Numbered from the stretch's first letter, positions 48,178 through 57,268 are shown. The stretch: DNA of 64,000 bases from Akkermansiaceae bacterium (GCA_017798145.1 CP059069.1:3829226-3893225); one strand, 5' to 3'. The notes: generated by a model from the letters alone, not told the origin. A program made the numbers and translations.

Positions 48178-49187
48178 CCTCCGGTGATGATACGCTCGGG
48201 CTGGTGCTGGGCTAGGGTGCCGAGAATCAGAGACAGGAAATGATAATACATCGGCGTGATGATGATAAGGCTGTCGAAGCGGTCGAGCAGCCCCCCATGC
48301 CCCGGTAGAACCTTTCCTAGATCTTTGACGCCGAGATCACGCTTGATCGCCGAGAGGAGAAGATCCCCGAACTGTCCGAATCCGCTGATGCCCACCCCCA
48401 TGATCATGAGGTTGAGCCAACTGTCCATCGGGGTGCCGGGAAATATGACCCAGTGGCCGAGGACAAGTGTCAGGGCAGTGGTCAGCACCAGGGCGCCAAC
48501 CGCGCCCGATATCGTTTTCCCGGGGCTGGTGTTGGGAACCATCTTCCTTCCCCCGAACAGCTTTCCGGAGCAGTAGGCGAAAATGTCGTTCAGCTCCACC
48601 GTCACCAGAAGCAGCAACAGCAGGGGACGGTAAAGCGGATCTGCGGTGAAAAGCGCGAGGTAGCCCAGCGAAAAGCCGAAGAAAAGATAGCCCATGATCC
48701 CAAGCCCGACACGCTGGATGAAGCCGTTCGGCCTGTCCTGAGGGATCGTGATGATCGCGATCAGGCCTATCCCAAGGATCGGCGTGGCGAAGAACAGCCT
48801 GGGGTAGTTGTCGATCACCGCGAAGGAGACCATGCAGAGCCCAAGGACAGCGGCCAGTCCTATCAGTTTTTCCCGGAAAATCCCGGTTGCGCGGGCGAAC
48901 TCGCGGAAGCAGCAGAGGCTGAGGATGAACACGCCGGCGATCACCCAGGCGGAGCCGAGCAGAATGGGGATGATCAGCCCGAGGCAGATCCAGATCCACG
49001 AGCGCCAGCGCGACCAAAGCTCCTGATAAGTGTTGTCGGAAACGCCGACCGTCGCGCGGAATGCCCTGAAGATGAAAGGGGCGGCCACAAGCGCAGCTGC
49101 AATGGCGATCACCACGCCGCGTGTGAACGGATGAGCGAAGGCGTGCTCATAGCCGAAAAAACGCTCCATGGTCGCTTCGCTCATCAT
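48168..49187 (-). CDS. Phosphatidate cytidylyltransferase (CdsA family, YnbB-like)
   Basis: This is a 339-aa polytopic membrane protein. The family signature appears as NDIFAYCSGKLFGGRKM...SPGKTISGAVG, then LGVKDLGKVLPGHGGLLDRF and DS. The reaction is CTP + phosphatidate to CDP-diacylglycerol. The ATG at 49187 overlaps the preceding stop (ATGA); MERFF at 49169 is an alternative. Pairing with a CDP-alcohol phosphatidyltransferase and PlsC parallels E. coli ynbAB(C), so this may be an accessory rather than the essential cdsA. Confidence 0.93.
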   Translation of the reverse strand: MMSEATMERFFGYEHAFAHPFTRGVVIAIAAALVAAPFIFRAFRATVGVSDNTYQELWSRWRSWIWICLGLIIPILLGSAWVIAGVFILSLCCFREFARATGIFREKLIGLAAVLGLCMVSFAVIDNYPRLFFATPILGIGLIAIITIPQDRPNGFIQRVGLGIMGYLFFGFSLGYLALFTADPLYRPLLLLLLVTVELNDIFAYCSGKLFGGRKMVPNTSPGKTISGAVGALVLTTALTLVLGHWVIFPGTPMDSWLNLMIMGVGISGFGQFGDLLLSAIKRDLGVKDLGKVLPGHGGLLDRFDSLIIITPMYYHFLSLILGTLAQHQPERIITGGWP

Positions 49188-49855
49188 GTTTTTTGGTTCA
49201 GTATCCGTGCGCAATTCCGCAGGCGGCGCACAGAGGTTACGGCACAACCGGCGATGATGAGCACAAGCGCCAAGCCGAAAAACCCGGCATCAGGAATGCC
49301 CGCAATGGGAAGCCTCCATGAAGTGGGGGAGAATGCGGTGCAAAGGGCGGCGGCGGCAACCAGGATCATCCGGTGAACCTTGGACATGGGGCCGCCGAAA
49401 TCCGCAGGGGCTCCCAGCGAGCAGCCCTGAACCCTCACATAGGCGGTGAAGACCGCGGCGATCGCGGCGATGTAACCAAGCTGGGGCATGCCCCCAGCCG
49501 CGTATCCCGCGCCGATCAGGATCACGGCGTCCGAAAGGCGGTCCGGCACCTCGTTGAACAGCTCGCCACTGCGCGAGGCGATGCCGGTGGAGACCGCCAC
49601 CATCCCGTCGAGCATGTTGCAGGCGCCACGCAGCAGGAGCAGCAGGCAGGCACCCAGGAGAAGAAGGATGGGATGGTCGCTGCCGTTGCTTGCCCAGAGG
49701 GCGGCACCGGAGCCGAGGCTCACGAAAAAACTGGCGACGGAAATCGAGTTCGGCGAGACGCCCATTGCAGCAAGCCAGCGGGTGGCCGCCGCCGAGATCC
49801 CGAGGTTTCTCGCCGCAAGCGGGCGGCGCTCAGGGGTGTAGTCTTTTTCGCTCAT
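49184..49855 (-). CDS. CDP-alcohol phosphatidyltransferase family protein (YnbA-like)
   Basis: This is a 223-aa membrane protein. The start at 49855 gives MSEKDYTPERRPLAARNLGI; the longer in-frame extension is shadow coding of the upstream gene. The CDP-OH-P motif is recognisable but altered: NMLDGMVAV, then GELFNEVPDRLSD. Against D-xx-DG-xx-AR-x8-G-xxx-D-xxx-D, the first D is N, the R is V and the third D is N. The catalytic-type last D is kept. A similar N-variant occurs in a subgroup of the family. It probably transfers an alcohol head group to CDP-diacylglycerol made by the next gene. Confidence 0.85.
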   Translation of the reverse strand: MSEKDYTPERRPLAARNLGISAAATRWLAAMGVSPNSISVASFFVSLGSGAALWASNGSDHPILLLLGACLLLLLRGACNMLDGMVAVSTGIASRSGELFNEVPDRLSDAVILIGAGYAAGGMPQLGYIAAIAAVFTAYVRVQGCSLGAPADFGGPMSKVHRMILVAAAALCTAFSPTSWRLPIAGIPDAGFFGLALVLIIAGCAVTSVRRLRNCARILNQKT

Positions 49856-50208
49856 CAGTTTTTCCATCCCATCAGGAACATCCCGATCACGAGAAGTCCC
49901 ATTCCGGCGTAGTTCATCGGCCGTATCTGCTCCCCGTACAACCAGGCGGCTCCGATCGCCGAGAAAATGAAGCTGGTCGCATAGATCGGGTATAGGACGG
50001 AGAGCTGCCCCCCGCGCTTGAAAGCGGCGATGAAAAGCACCATCACCCCGATGTAACAAGCCACGCCGCCGAGCAGGCGGGGGTTGAGGAGATAGCTCAA
50101 GGGGCCGCCAATCGCCCGGGCGGCCCCGGATTTGTAGAGGAACTGCCCTGCGGCACCAAGCAGGGACGCCAGCAGGAAGCAGAGCATTGATTCCACCGGC
50201 GTTTTCAT
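49855..50208 (-). CDS. Small four-helix DMT-superfamily (EamA/SMR-like) transporter
   Basis: This is a 117-aa protein with four hydrophobic segments (SMLCFLLASLLGAAGQFLYK, LLGGVACYIGVMVLFIAAFK, LSVLYPIYATSFIFSAIGAA, YAGMGLLVIGMFLMGW). The layout is that of SMR/EmrE-type and ArnE-like half-EamA proteins (YPIYATSFIFSAIGAAWLYG). It is the first gene of the phospholipid operon and overlaps the next start (TGATG). In context, flipping or export of a lipid-linked substrate is possible, as with ArnE/F; drug efflux is less likely. Confidence 0.8.
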   Translation of the reverse strand: MKTPVESMLCFLLASLLGAAGQFLYKSGAARAIGGPLSYLLNPRLLGGVACYIGVMVLFIAAFKRGGQLSVLYPIYATSFIFSAIGAAWLYGEQIRPMNYAGMGLLVIGMFLMGWKN

Positions 50209-50278
50209 GCGTTTTCACCCATTAGCAAAAATGATTGGGAGAGTTGGCCCCAATGTCAAGCATGCCGGCTGGTGCAAG

Positions 50279-50312
50279 ATCCCCGGATTTGCCCTTGGAG
50301 CGATCCGGGGAT
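50279..50312 (-). repeat. Inverted repeat between the regulator and the phospholipid operon
   Basis: ATCCCCGGAT (50279-50288) and ATCCGGGGAT (50303-50312) are perfectly complementary, with a 14-bp spacer. It lies 200 bp past the regulator stop and about 70 bp upstream of the phospholipid operon. It could be a terminator without T-tract or an operator for that operon. Confidence 0.4.
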
Positions 50313-50509
50313 GTTGCAGCGATGGGTAAACACGTGAAAAGGCTGATCTGCCTTGCAGGGATTGTGCGGGTTGCGTCAGGCCGTTCACCTGGCGCAGTAA
50401 ATGGGAGAAGGTTTGGGATCAGTTCAGATATTGCTCGGAGAGATGCAGCAAGGAGCGCCGCTGAAAAATGCGGAAACGGACGCCACCCGCCCCGGAAAGA
50501 CCGTGAGCC

Positions 50510-51580
50510 TCAGCGATCGGGCGGCGGGGCGATCGTGCCGCCTTCGACGAATTCCGCTTTCGTGAGAACTTGGAGCAGGTCTTCCTTGCCGTTGCCGATG
50601 GCTGCCGCCCAGCGGACGACGCGGCGGATGATCGCCCCACTGTCCCAGCTGATGTGGGAAACGGACGGTATGCACCAGCTGAAGGTGCGGTCGGCGTCGG
50701 TGCAGATCAGGGAGACGTCCTCAGGCACGCGGAGACCATGCCGGGTGATGAAATGATGCGCCGCATGGAAAAGGAACGACTCCTGGATGATCAGCGCCGT
50801 GGGCGGCGTGACCTGGAACAGGCGTGTGAGCAGTTCCTCAAAACCCTCCCTATTGTCCTCCCAGTCCGGCAGGTTGTAGGTACCGGTCGGGATCCCGTGC
50901 GACTCGAGCGCATCCAGGAAAGCCCGCTCGCTCCCCCCCGGTTCCGGAAGTCGCCTCATGCTCCGCGCAAGAAGCGCGATGCGCCGGTGCCCCAGCCCGA
51001 CCAACTTCTCCACGGCAGCCCTGTATGCCGGGAGCTTGTTCGGCCTGGTGCCGGCGATCGGCAGCCCATCGTAGCGCCCGAATATCGCAAAGGTCGGGGT
51101 TCCCTGCTCCACGAACCACTCCAGCACCCCGCGCGAGCCCCCGCACAGCACCCACGCATCCGCCCCGCCCCGCTCCACCATTTTCCCAATCTTCTCTGTA
51201 TCCATATCGAGTTCCAGCAGGCATTTCTCGGAAAAATGGGCGTCGTGCCCCGCCACGATCAGGGCGTGCTGTAGTTCCGCAAGGTAGTCCGCGCCCCTGT
51301 CGGCCGGCTCGCCGAGTCCGATCGCCACCCGCAGCGGCCTCACGGATTCCCCCGAGGGCGGCAGCTCGATGCGCCGCCGCTTTCCCGCCCCCTGCGGCAC
51401 CAGCAGGCCGCGCCCCTCCAGCAGCCGCAGCGCTGCATCGGCTGTCTTCGGGTCGATCCCCAGCTCCCTCGCCAGCAAGGGCGCGCCCGGCATCGTTTCC
51501 CTCCACCTCCCTTGCACCAGCCCATCCCTCAGGTGATCTGCCACCTGCTCGGCGGGACTCAGGACGGTGAAGATGGGCAT
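50510..51580 (-). CDS. GntR-type winged-helix / LacI-type sensor regulator, paralogue 1
   Basis: This is a 356-aa protein. The N-terminal winged helix-turn-helix resembles GntR (VADHLRDGLVQGRWRETMPG, LARELGIDPKTADAALRLLE, GLLVPQGAGKRRRIEL). The rest is a periplasmic-binding-protein fold as in LacI regulators (LRVAIGLGEP, HALIVAGHDAHFSEK, VGLGHRRIALLAR, DVSLICTDADRTFSWCIPS). Regulators of this design usually bind a sugar. It is divergent from a PEP-CTERM gene (167 bp between starts), with a palindrome 7 bp before its own start. Its equal-length paralogue is at 58325-59395. Confidence 0.88.
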   Translation of the reverse strand: MPIFTVLSPAEQVADHLRDGLVQGRWRETMPGAPLLARELGIDPKTADAALRLLEGRGLLVPQGAGKRRRIELPPSGESVRPLRVAIGLGEPADRGADYLAELQHALIVAGHDAHFSEKCLLELDMDTEKIGKMVERGGADAWVLCGGSRGVLEWFVEQGTPTFAIFGRYDGLPIAGTRPNKLPAYRAAVEKLVGLGHRRIALLARSMRRLPEPGGSERAFLDALESHGIPTGTYNLPDWEDNREGFEELLTRLFQVTPPTALIIQESFLFHAAHHFITRHGLRVPEDVSLICTDADRTFSWCIPSVSHISWDSGAIIRRVVRWAAAIGNGKEDLLQVLTKAEFVEGGTIAPPPDR

Positions 51581-51587
51581 TCGGGAA

Positions 51588-51609
51588 ACCTACCCAACCC
51601 GGGGTAGGT
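51588..51609. promoter_or_regulatory. Candidate operator of regulator 1
   Basis: ACCTACCC-AACCCG-GGGTAGGT is a perfect 8-bp inverted repeat (51588-51595 and 51602-51609). It lies 7 bp upstream of the regulator start and 138 bp upstream of the divergent PEP-CTERM gene. The position fits autoregulation and control of the neighbour. Confidence 0.5.
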
Positions 51610-51746
51610 GTCTAGGATGAAAATCATTTGCGGCTTTGGCGCTCCGGAATTAGAAACCCTCATCGCAATTCGTTTCGCGCTGCCACCCTCAAGAACGGGC
51701 GACGGGGTGAGAACTTCAAAAACCCAGAACCAGAAATCCAAGAATC

Positions 51747-52556
51747 ATGAAAAAAATCCATTATTTCGCCATGCTCGCAGCCTGCGCGATGCCCGCATCC
51801 GCAGCCACCACTTTCAGTTTCCAGCAGGGTGACCTGAGGCAGGACGGTGTGCTTTTTGGAGTTGGTTCAGGTTACGCAGGAGCAAGTGACGGTTCGATCA
51901 TCGACCAGAACCCAACCAAAACCGCGAACAGTGGCACTGCTAACCGAATCGGCACGCAATTCAACAGCACCTCAGCCAATACTGGAAATGATGGCCGTGG
52001 AATTAATGGGTTGTTCACATTCGATCTTACAGCGCTGGCCGACTATCTGGCAGCCAATCCGACCTTCACCGTGTCGGATGTTTCCCTCAGCGTAACGAGA
52101 GTCGGCGGTGGCGGATCCTTCGGCAGGGCGATTTCCCTCTATGCGACCGAGGCTTACACCGACTCGGCAAATTGGACTACCTCGGACGGAACCAATCCAT
52201 GGTCGAGCCCAACAACCCCGAACGGGACAACGACTCCCGGTCTGGCGGGAGGTGGAACGGTGGGGGCATTGGTTGGTGGCACCACATTCGGTACCACCAA
52301 AACTACGGCTCCGTGGGTTTGGGGCACCAGTGCCAACTTTACGGCGGCGGTGAACAGCGCCCTCGCAGGTGATAAGAAGCTCTACCTTCTCGCCCAGACC
52401 GGTTATGGGAATGGCGATTCATTTTTCGATTTCGCAAAGTTCGATGACGCGACAGTGGAGAACCGCCCTGACCTCCAGATCACGGTTATCCCCGAGCCTT
52501 CCGCCGCCCTGCTCGGCGCGCTCGGAGCACTCTTCCTCCTTCGCCGCCGGCGCTAG
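51747..52556 (+). CDS. PEP-CTERM protein divergent from regulator 1
   Basis: This is a 269-aa exported protein. The signal peptide is MKKIHYFAMLAACAMPASAA. The body is a beta-rich domain of the DNRLRE/carbohydrate-binding-like type (GLFTFDLTALADYLAANPTF, VSLSVTRVGGGGSFGRAISL, AYTDSANWTTSDGTNPWSSP). The anchor is VIPEPSAALLGALGALFLLR, then RRR. The domain resembles those that bundle with secreted carbohydrate-active proteins. It is followed by a strong terminator and then the sulfatase gene. Confidence 0.88.
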   Translation: MKKIHYFAMLAACAMPASAATTFSFQQGDLRQDGVLFGVGSGYAGASDGSIIDQNPTKTANSGTANRIGTQFNSTSANTGNDGRGINGLFTFDLTALADYLAANPTFTVSDVSLSVTRVGGGGSFGRAISLYATEAYTDSANWTTSDGTNPWSSPTTPNGTTTPGLAGGGTVGALVGGTTFGTTKTTAPWVWGTSANFTAAVNSALAGDKKLYLLAQTGYGNGDSFFDFAKFDDATVENRPDLQITVIPEPSAALLGALGALFLLRRRR

Positions 52557-52582
52557 TCGGCTCTGAAATGGACTTGTTTATC

Positions 52583-52615
52583 GAGGCCGTGGGATGATTC
52601 CCACGGCCTCTTTTT
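52583..52615 (+). terminator. Rho-independent terminator after PEP-CTERM gene
   Basis: A perfect 12-bp stem (GAGGCCGTGGGA / TCCCACGGCCTC) with a TGAT loop is followed by TTTTTC. It is one of the clearest terminators in the window and separates the PEP-CTERM gene from the sulfatase gene 16 bp later. Confidence 0.95.
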
Positions 52616-52630
52616 CTACCCGCCTCCGCC

Positions 52631-55600
52631 ATGCTCCGTATCATTTGCTGGATTCCCATCGTGCTCTCCGCGCTGGCTGCAAGCGGCCGGGCGGCGGACA
52701 TTGTCGCCGGCAATGTCACGACGGCCCTTGGCCCGGATTTTTTCCTGGATGATGCGGCGACCGGCGGGGGGGACAACAACGCCACCACGTTCACCCGCGA
52801 TCTGGACGGACTGTGGACGAAGGAGGCCAACGTCACCTTGAAAGGGCTGGGCTGGGCATCGGGTTCCACCGGGACTTCGAACACCACGGTCACCGTCACC
52901 TTCACGGATTATGGCGCGGATGGTGTGATCGGGACGGGGGACGATGTGATCGTGGGCACGGTCACCGACAACCTGTCGTTCTCCGGCGCTTCCGAATACG
53001 TCTGGGATTTCGACAGCGATGTGGCTTTCCAGGCAGCCAGCTCCAAGCTCAGGGTGAGGATCGTTTCCGCTGCCAGCATCCGCCGCAAGACCGTTTCCAA
53101 TACCGCAACCACCCAGGCCGACGTGAAGCTCTCCCTGGCGGGCCGCGCAGTCGGCGGCGTGCCCCCTGCGGTGACCAACACCGCCAACGGCTCCGGCAAC
53201 TGGGATGCGATCCAGTGGAACACCGGGTCGGGCAACGTCACGGGCGATCTCCAGGACGGGGACAGCGCCGTGATCGGCCGCTACCGCACCGTCACCTACC
53301 GCGGCATCCCGGCCACCGAGACCATCGCCGCCATGAGCCTCGGCGAAAGCGCCGCGAACGGAGGGCAGGGGACACTCAACGTCAATTCCGGCAGCTTGAA
53401 TGTCACGGGAGCCCTCAACGTCGGCATCAACGACAGCGCCAACGACTCCTTCGTTTTCGCCAACGGCGGCACCCTCCACATCGGCGGAAACGCCAGCTTC
53501 GGACGCTCCGCCGAAACCTGCGACGGTTCCCTCATCCTCGCCGGCGGCACCGTCACCATAGTCGGCGATCTCGCCATGGGCGCCTTCGAACAGGGCGGCT
53601 CCATGCTGCGCTTCCACAACCCCGGCTCTGCCCCTCCCATCGCCGTCGGCGGCACGCTTATCCTCGGGCGCTGCTCGCTCGATCTCACCTTCGGCTCCGA
53701 ATACAGCCACGTCCCCGGCACTGTCACCACGCTAGTTACCTACTCCGCCCGCGACGGCCAGTTCGCGAACTTCCGAAACGGCGAGGAATTCAACTGCGGG
53801 AAAAACCGTTTCCGCATCAACTACGATGTTTCCAGTAACTCAATCACCCTGACCGCCCTGGAAAATTTCCCCGCCTCCGCCGCCCGCCCGAACATCATCG
53901 TTCTCTTTGCGGATGACCAGGGCTACTCGGATCTCCAGCTCAACGGCAACGCCGCCGAGGCCGCGAAATACCCGATGCCGCGCCTCCAGAATCTCGCCGA
54001 TGCCGGCGCCCGCTTCACCGATGCCTACGTCACCGCCGGCGTCTGCCACCCCTCCCGCTGCGGCCTCCTCACCGGCCGCTACCAGCAGCGCTACGGCACC
54101 GATGGCAACCTCTCCGGCCCGGGTTATAACGGCATGGCCGTTTCCCAGCGCACCGTCCCCCGCCGTCTCCAGAGCCTCGGCTACAAAACCTTCGGAATCG
54201 GGAAATGGCACATGGGCGATACCGTCGAATACCACCCGAACTGCCGTGGCTTCGACCGCTGGTATGGCATCTGGTCCGGCGGCCGCTCCTACTGGGAAAA
54301 TAGTACCGAAACCGGCGTCTTCCAGGACAACATGACCCCGAGGTTCAACGACGAATTGGCCAAAAAATACGTCACCGACCGCATCGGTGACGCCTGTGTC
54401 GGTTTCATCGACGAGCACCTCGCCTCGCCCAGCGCCACCGATCCGTTTTTCATCTACGTTTCCTTCACCGCCGTCCACGCGCCGGTGGATATCGACTCCC
54501 CGCCCGCCGGCAGCCCCAGCAGCCCCGCCGACCCCCGCTTCGCCCGCCTCGCCAGCGAGTTCGGCCTGACAGCCGCCAACTATCTCAATTCCTCACCCAT
54601 CATCGGCGGCCAGAGCCAGGCCACCATCGACAAGAACCGCTACGACCTCGCCGCCATGACGCTCGCCCTCGATGAGAACATCGGCAAGGTGCTCGACAAG
54701 CTCGCCGCCGAAGGGCTCACCAACAACACCATCGTCCTCTACACGAACGACAACGGTGGAGCAGGCTACTCTCAGGGCTTCGGCGGAAACTACTCCTACA
54801 ACAAGCCACTCCGCGGCTACAAGGGGGGCAACATGACCGACGGCGCAATCCGCGTCCCCGCTGCCATCCAATGGCCGGGCACGATCCCCCCAGGGCAGGT
54901 CGTTTCCGACCCTGTCATCTCACTCGACTGGGGCTCCTCCTTCGTCAATGCCGCCGGTGATGCCCCGGCCCAGGCACGCAACGGCCTCGACGGCCTCGAC
55001 CTCATGCCCCGGCTGAAAAACGCCACCCCTCTCCCCGCCGACCGTGTCCTCACCTGGCGCGCCAGCGGGCTCGACGGGGGCGGCAGCGCGATCCGCATGG
55101 GCGATTGGAAAATGCTCATCACCGACAACACCCAGGCCACCACGCTTTACAACATCCGCAGCAACCCGGCGGAAAACTCGGACCAATCCGGTGCCCAGCC
55201 CGAAATCCTTGCCGAGCTCAAGCGCCGCTTCGCCGCATGGGAATCCAGCACGATCGCGCCATTCTACGGCTCCGCCTCCACCGTCCTCGATCCCGGCCTC
55301 GAGCGCCAGGGAATCTCCGGCGGCTACCGCCTCAAGCGTTCCGCAAGTTCCCTCGCCTGGCTCTCCTCCATCTTCCGCAACCCGGTGCCTTTGACCGGTG
55401 ATTTCCACTACCGCTTCCTCGCCCGCTCCACCGAAAGCAACCTCTCCGGCTCCGCCGAGCTCGCCTGCGCGCTCGGAGATTCCGATACCCGCGCCAATCT
55501 CATCCAGGCCATCATCGACTACGGCCAGGGCCAGCTCCGCATTGTGGACGGGAAATCAGGCGCTTCCGCCTCCGTCGCCCTTCCCGCGCCGACCACCGGC

Positions 55601-56017
55601 TTCCATGAGGCCTCGCTCGATTTCGCCGCTGCGACGAAGACCCTCTCGTTTTCCTGCAACGGAGCCACCGTCTCCCTTGCCCTGACCGGAACATACTCCC
55701 CTCTCACACATTTCGCGGTCGGCGCTGCCGCCATGGAAGGGGAGATCACCACCCTCGTCCCCACAGACGGCAGCAGCCTCAGCGAATCCGCCACCACAAC
55801 CGACTCTCTCGAAGCGGAGACCTACAAGATCAATCTCGCCTTTGCCGGCATGCCGCCCCTGGATCCGGTCGCCCAGCGCTCGCCCGACCTCAGCGGATTC
55901 CTTCCGGATCCATCGGTCTTCGTCGAAAACCTCGGCGGCGGCCTCTACCGCGCCGCCATCCCCACCACGCCCGGCGTTTCCGCAGAGTTCTTCCGTTTCC
56001 GCCTCGACCAGCAGTAG
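52631..56017 (+). CDS. Large exported sulfatase with N-terminal beta-solenoid-like domain
   Basis: This is a 1128-aa protein with a signal peptide (MLRIICWIPIVLSALAASGR). Residues about 25-415 are a beta-rich region with autotransporter-like strands (NGGQGTLNVNSGSLNVTGAL, CDGSLILAGGTVTIVGDLAM). A type I sulfatase domain begins near 421 (PNIIVLFADDQGYSDLQLNG). The formylglycine motif is C472-H-P-S-R (AGVCHPSRCGLLTGRYQQRY). Metal and anion residues appear in GIGKWHMGD and LYTNDNGGAGYS. Residues about 900-1128 form a C-terminal beta region. The role is desulfation of a sulfated polysaccharide outside the cytoplasm, after maturation of C472 by a formylglycine-generating enzyme or anSME not encoded here. 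Confidence 0.9.
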   Translation: MLRIICWIPIVLSALAASGRAADIVAGNVTTALGPDFFLDDAATGGGDNNATTFTRDLDGLWTKEANVTLKGLGWASGSTGTSNTTVTVTFTDYGADGVIGTGDDVIVGTVTDNLSFSGASEYVWDFDSDVAFQAASSKLRVRIVSAASIRRKTVSNTATTQADVKLSLAGRAVGGVPPAVTNTANGSGNWDAIQWNTGSGNVTGDLQDGDSAVIGRYRTVTYRGIPATETIAAMSLGESAANGGQGTLNVNSGSLNVTGALNVGINDSANDSFVFANGGTLHIGGNASFGRSAETCDGSLILAGGTVTIVGDLAMGAFEQGGSMLRFHNPGSAPPIAVGGTLILGRCSLDLTFGSEYSHVPGTVTTLVTYSARDGQFANFRNGEEFNCGKNRFRINYDVSSNSITLTALENFPASAARPNIIVLFADDQGYSDLQLNGNAAEAAKYPMPRLQNLADAGARFTDAYVTAGVCHPSRCGLLTGRYQQRYGTDGNLSGPGYNGMAVSQRTVPRRLQSLGYKTFGIGKWHMGDTVEYHPNCRGFDRWYGIWSGGRSYWENSTETGVFQDNMTPRFNDELAKKYVTDRIGDACVGFIDEHLASPSATDPFFIYVSFTAVHAPVDIDSPPAGSPSSPADPRFARLASEFGLTAANYLNSSPIIGGQSQATIDKNRYDLAAMTLALDENIGKVLDKLAAEGLTNNTIVLYTNDNGGAGYSQGFGGNYSYNKPLRGYKGGNMTDGAIRVPAAIQWPGTIPPGQVVSDPVISLDWGSSFVNAAGDAPAQARNGLDGLDLMPRLKNATPLPADRVLTWRASGLDGGGSAIRMGDWKMLITDNTQATTLYNIRSNPAENSDQSGAQPEILAELKRRFAAWESSTIAPFYGSASTVLDPGLERQGISGGYRLKRSASSLAWLSSIFRNPVPLTGDFHYRFLARSTESNLSGSAELACALGDSDTRANLIQAIIDYGQGQLRIVDGKSGASASVALPAPTTGFHEASLDFAAATKTLSFSCNGATVSLALTGTYSPLTHFAVGAAAMEGEITTLVPTDGSSLSESATTTDSLEAETYKINLAFAGMPPLDPVAQRSPDLSGFLPDPSVFVENLGGGLYRAAIPTTPGVSAEFFRFRLDQQ

Positions 56018-56081
56018 CGTTAGGTGACTTTTCAGTTAGATGCGTTGTGGAATCCGGGTAAGATGCCGGACAGGATCCTGA

Positions 56082-56174
56082 ATATCCCCCGTGAACCCCT
56101 GGGAGCACCCCGTCCGCAAGACCGTGGGCAACTGCACCTTCTTCCCTGTGTCCTCCGGAATGTTCGGGGGATAT
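56082..56174. repeat. Inverted repeat between convergent sulfatase and cysZ-like genes
   Basis: ATATCCCCCG (56082-56091) and CGGGGGATAT (56165-56174) are perfect 10-bp complementary ends, 73 bp apart. They frame most of the 158-bp gap between the two convergent genes. It may be a terminator-like fold or a small MITE-like remnant; no transposase or target-site duplication is evident. Confidence 0.4.
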
Positions 56175-56175
56175 G

Positions 56176-56946
56176 TTAGGCCGCCGTGATTGCCTTCGCT
56201 TCCTCATCGTTGATCAATCTGAGCGCAGAGACCGATGCGGCCGTCACCGAGATGGGCAGGACGAGGATGATGCCGATGACAGGAATGAACAGGAGCAGGG
56301 TGAAGATGATGCCGTTGCCGATGGCGGCGCCCCGGTTGGCTTTGACGAAACTCACGCTTTCGCGGAATCCGAAATGGCGCTCGAGCGTGCAATCCATGCT
56401 GCCGAAGCCGGCGTAGTAGGCCTGGATCAGGAAGATCATCGCCGCGGAGAAAAAACCGACCACCGGAACAATCCCGACAAGCAGGATGGGGATGGTCAGC
56501 CCGAATTCCCAGCACAGGTTGCGGAGATTGATTTTGACGCCGCGCACGAGCTGGGAAGCGTTGGAGGTGTTGCGGTATTGGTGGGCACCCGGATAGAGAT
56601 GGGCTTCGACCTTTTCCGAAACGGAACTCACGAAGGGGGAGGCCAGCGCTAGCACGATGTGTTTGTAAACCAACAGTCCCAAGGCAAACACGATCAGGCC
56701 GCCGATGATTTGTGCGAGGGACCGCATGGTTGCTGCGCCCCATTCCCATACCCACGCCTCCGCAATCAGACCGCCGACCTTTCCCGAAAGGCCCCAGGCC
56801 AGCGACACGATCGCCACGGCCGTCAACAGCGCGATCAAGATCGGGATGGCGAAGTATTTCCAGAGCCGCAGCTTGAACAACAGGATCAGCGCCAGACGTG
56901 CATCCCGGAAACTTCGGCTCACTTGCGATATCATGGTTGGAATCAT
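56176..56946 (-). CDS. EI24/CysZ-like membrane protein
   Basis: This is a 256-aa protein with four to five hydrophobic segments (YFAIPILIALLTAVAIVSLA, IIGGLIVFALGLLVYKHIVL, FGLTIPILLVGIVPVVGFFS, GIIFTLLLFIPVIGIILVLP). The EI24 family pattern is present: ALASPFVSSVSEKVEAH, YYAGFGSMDCTLERHFGFRE, then late hydrophobic helices. CysZ is a sulfate permease; other EI24 proteins are uncharacterised. The neighbouring sulfatase releases sulfate, so a sulfate-related role is attractive but unproven. No cysteine-synthesis gene is adjacent. Confidence 0.8.
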   Translation of the reverse strand: MIPTMISQVSRSFRDARLALILLFKLRLWKYFAIPILIALLTAVAIVSLAWGLSGKVGGLIAEAWVWEWGAATMRSLAQIIGGLIVFALGLLVYKHIVLALASPFVSSVSEKVEAHLYPGAHQYRNTSNASQLVRGVKINLRNLCWEFGLTIPILLVGIVPVVGFFSAAMIFLIQAYYAGFGSMDCTLERHFGFRESVSFVKANRGAAIGNGIIFTLLLFIPVIGIILVLPISVTAASVSALRLINDEEAKAITAA

Positions 56947-56988
56947 GTGCGCGGAGAATGGGGGATGGACAACCTCTTTTCCTCGTCC

Positions 56989-57068
56989 TGAAAATGCCAG
57001 GTATTTGCTTTTTCACCTAGGCCGGAGAATACGCTGGAGAGCGGGTCTCTGAAGAGGAAAAGGGGGTT
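56989..57068 (+). repeat. Dispersed intergenic repeat, copy C
   Basis: This starts TGAAAATGCCAGGTATTTGC, continues TTTTTCACCTAGGCCGGAGA, and ends GAAGAGGAAAAGGGGGTTG. It is closest to copy D (TTTTTTCACCTAGGCCGGAG). It lies upstream of the cysZ-like gene. A 76-aa minus-strand frame (56943-57173) crosses it. Confidence 0.7.
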
Positions 57069-57268
57069 GACCGAATCGAGCCAATTCTCGCCCCCGGCAT
57101 CCCCTGCAATCTCGGTGGACCACTTCTTCGGCTCCTCAAAGTGCCCGCGCTTTTTGTGAACCTTGTTTGCCATCGTTTCCCGACCCGCACAGCATCCCCC
57201 GATACCCTCCCAGCGTAAGATTGTTTTATTAGGTGGGAAATTCAGGAAGCACGAAGGAAATGGGCGTT

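Noticed and set aside
56943-57173. 76-aa minus-strand frame upstream of the cysZ-like gene
   Set aside because: Its C-terminal half is the translation of dispersed repeat copy C, and the N-terminal half shows no family; a small gene cannot be excluded but is not supported.
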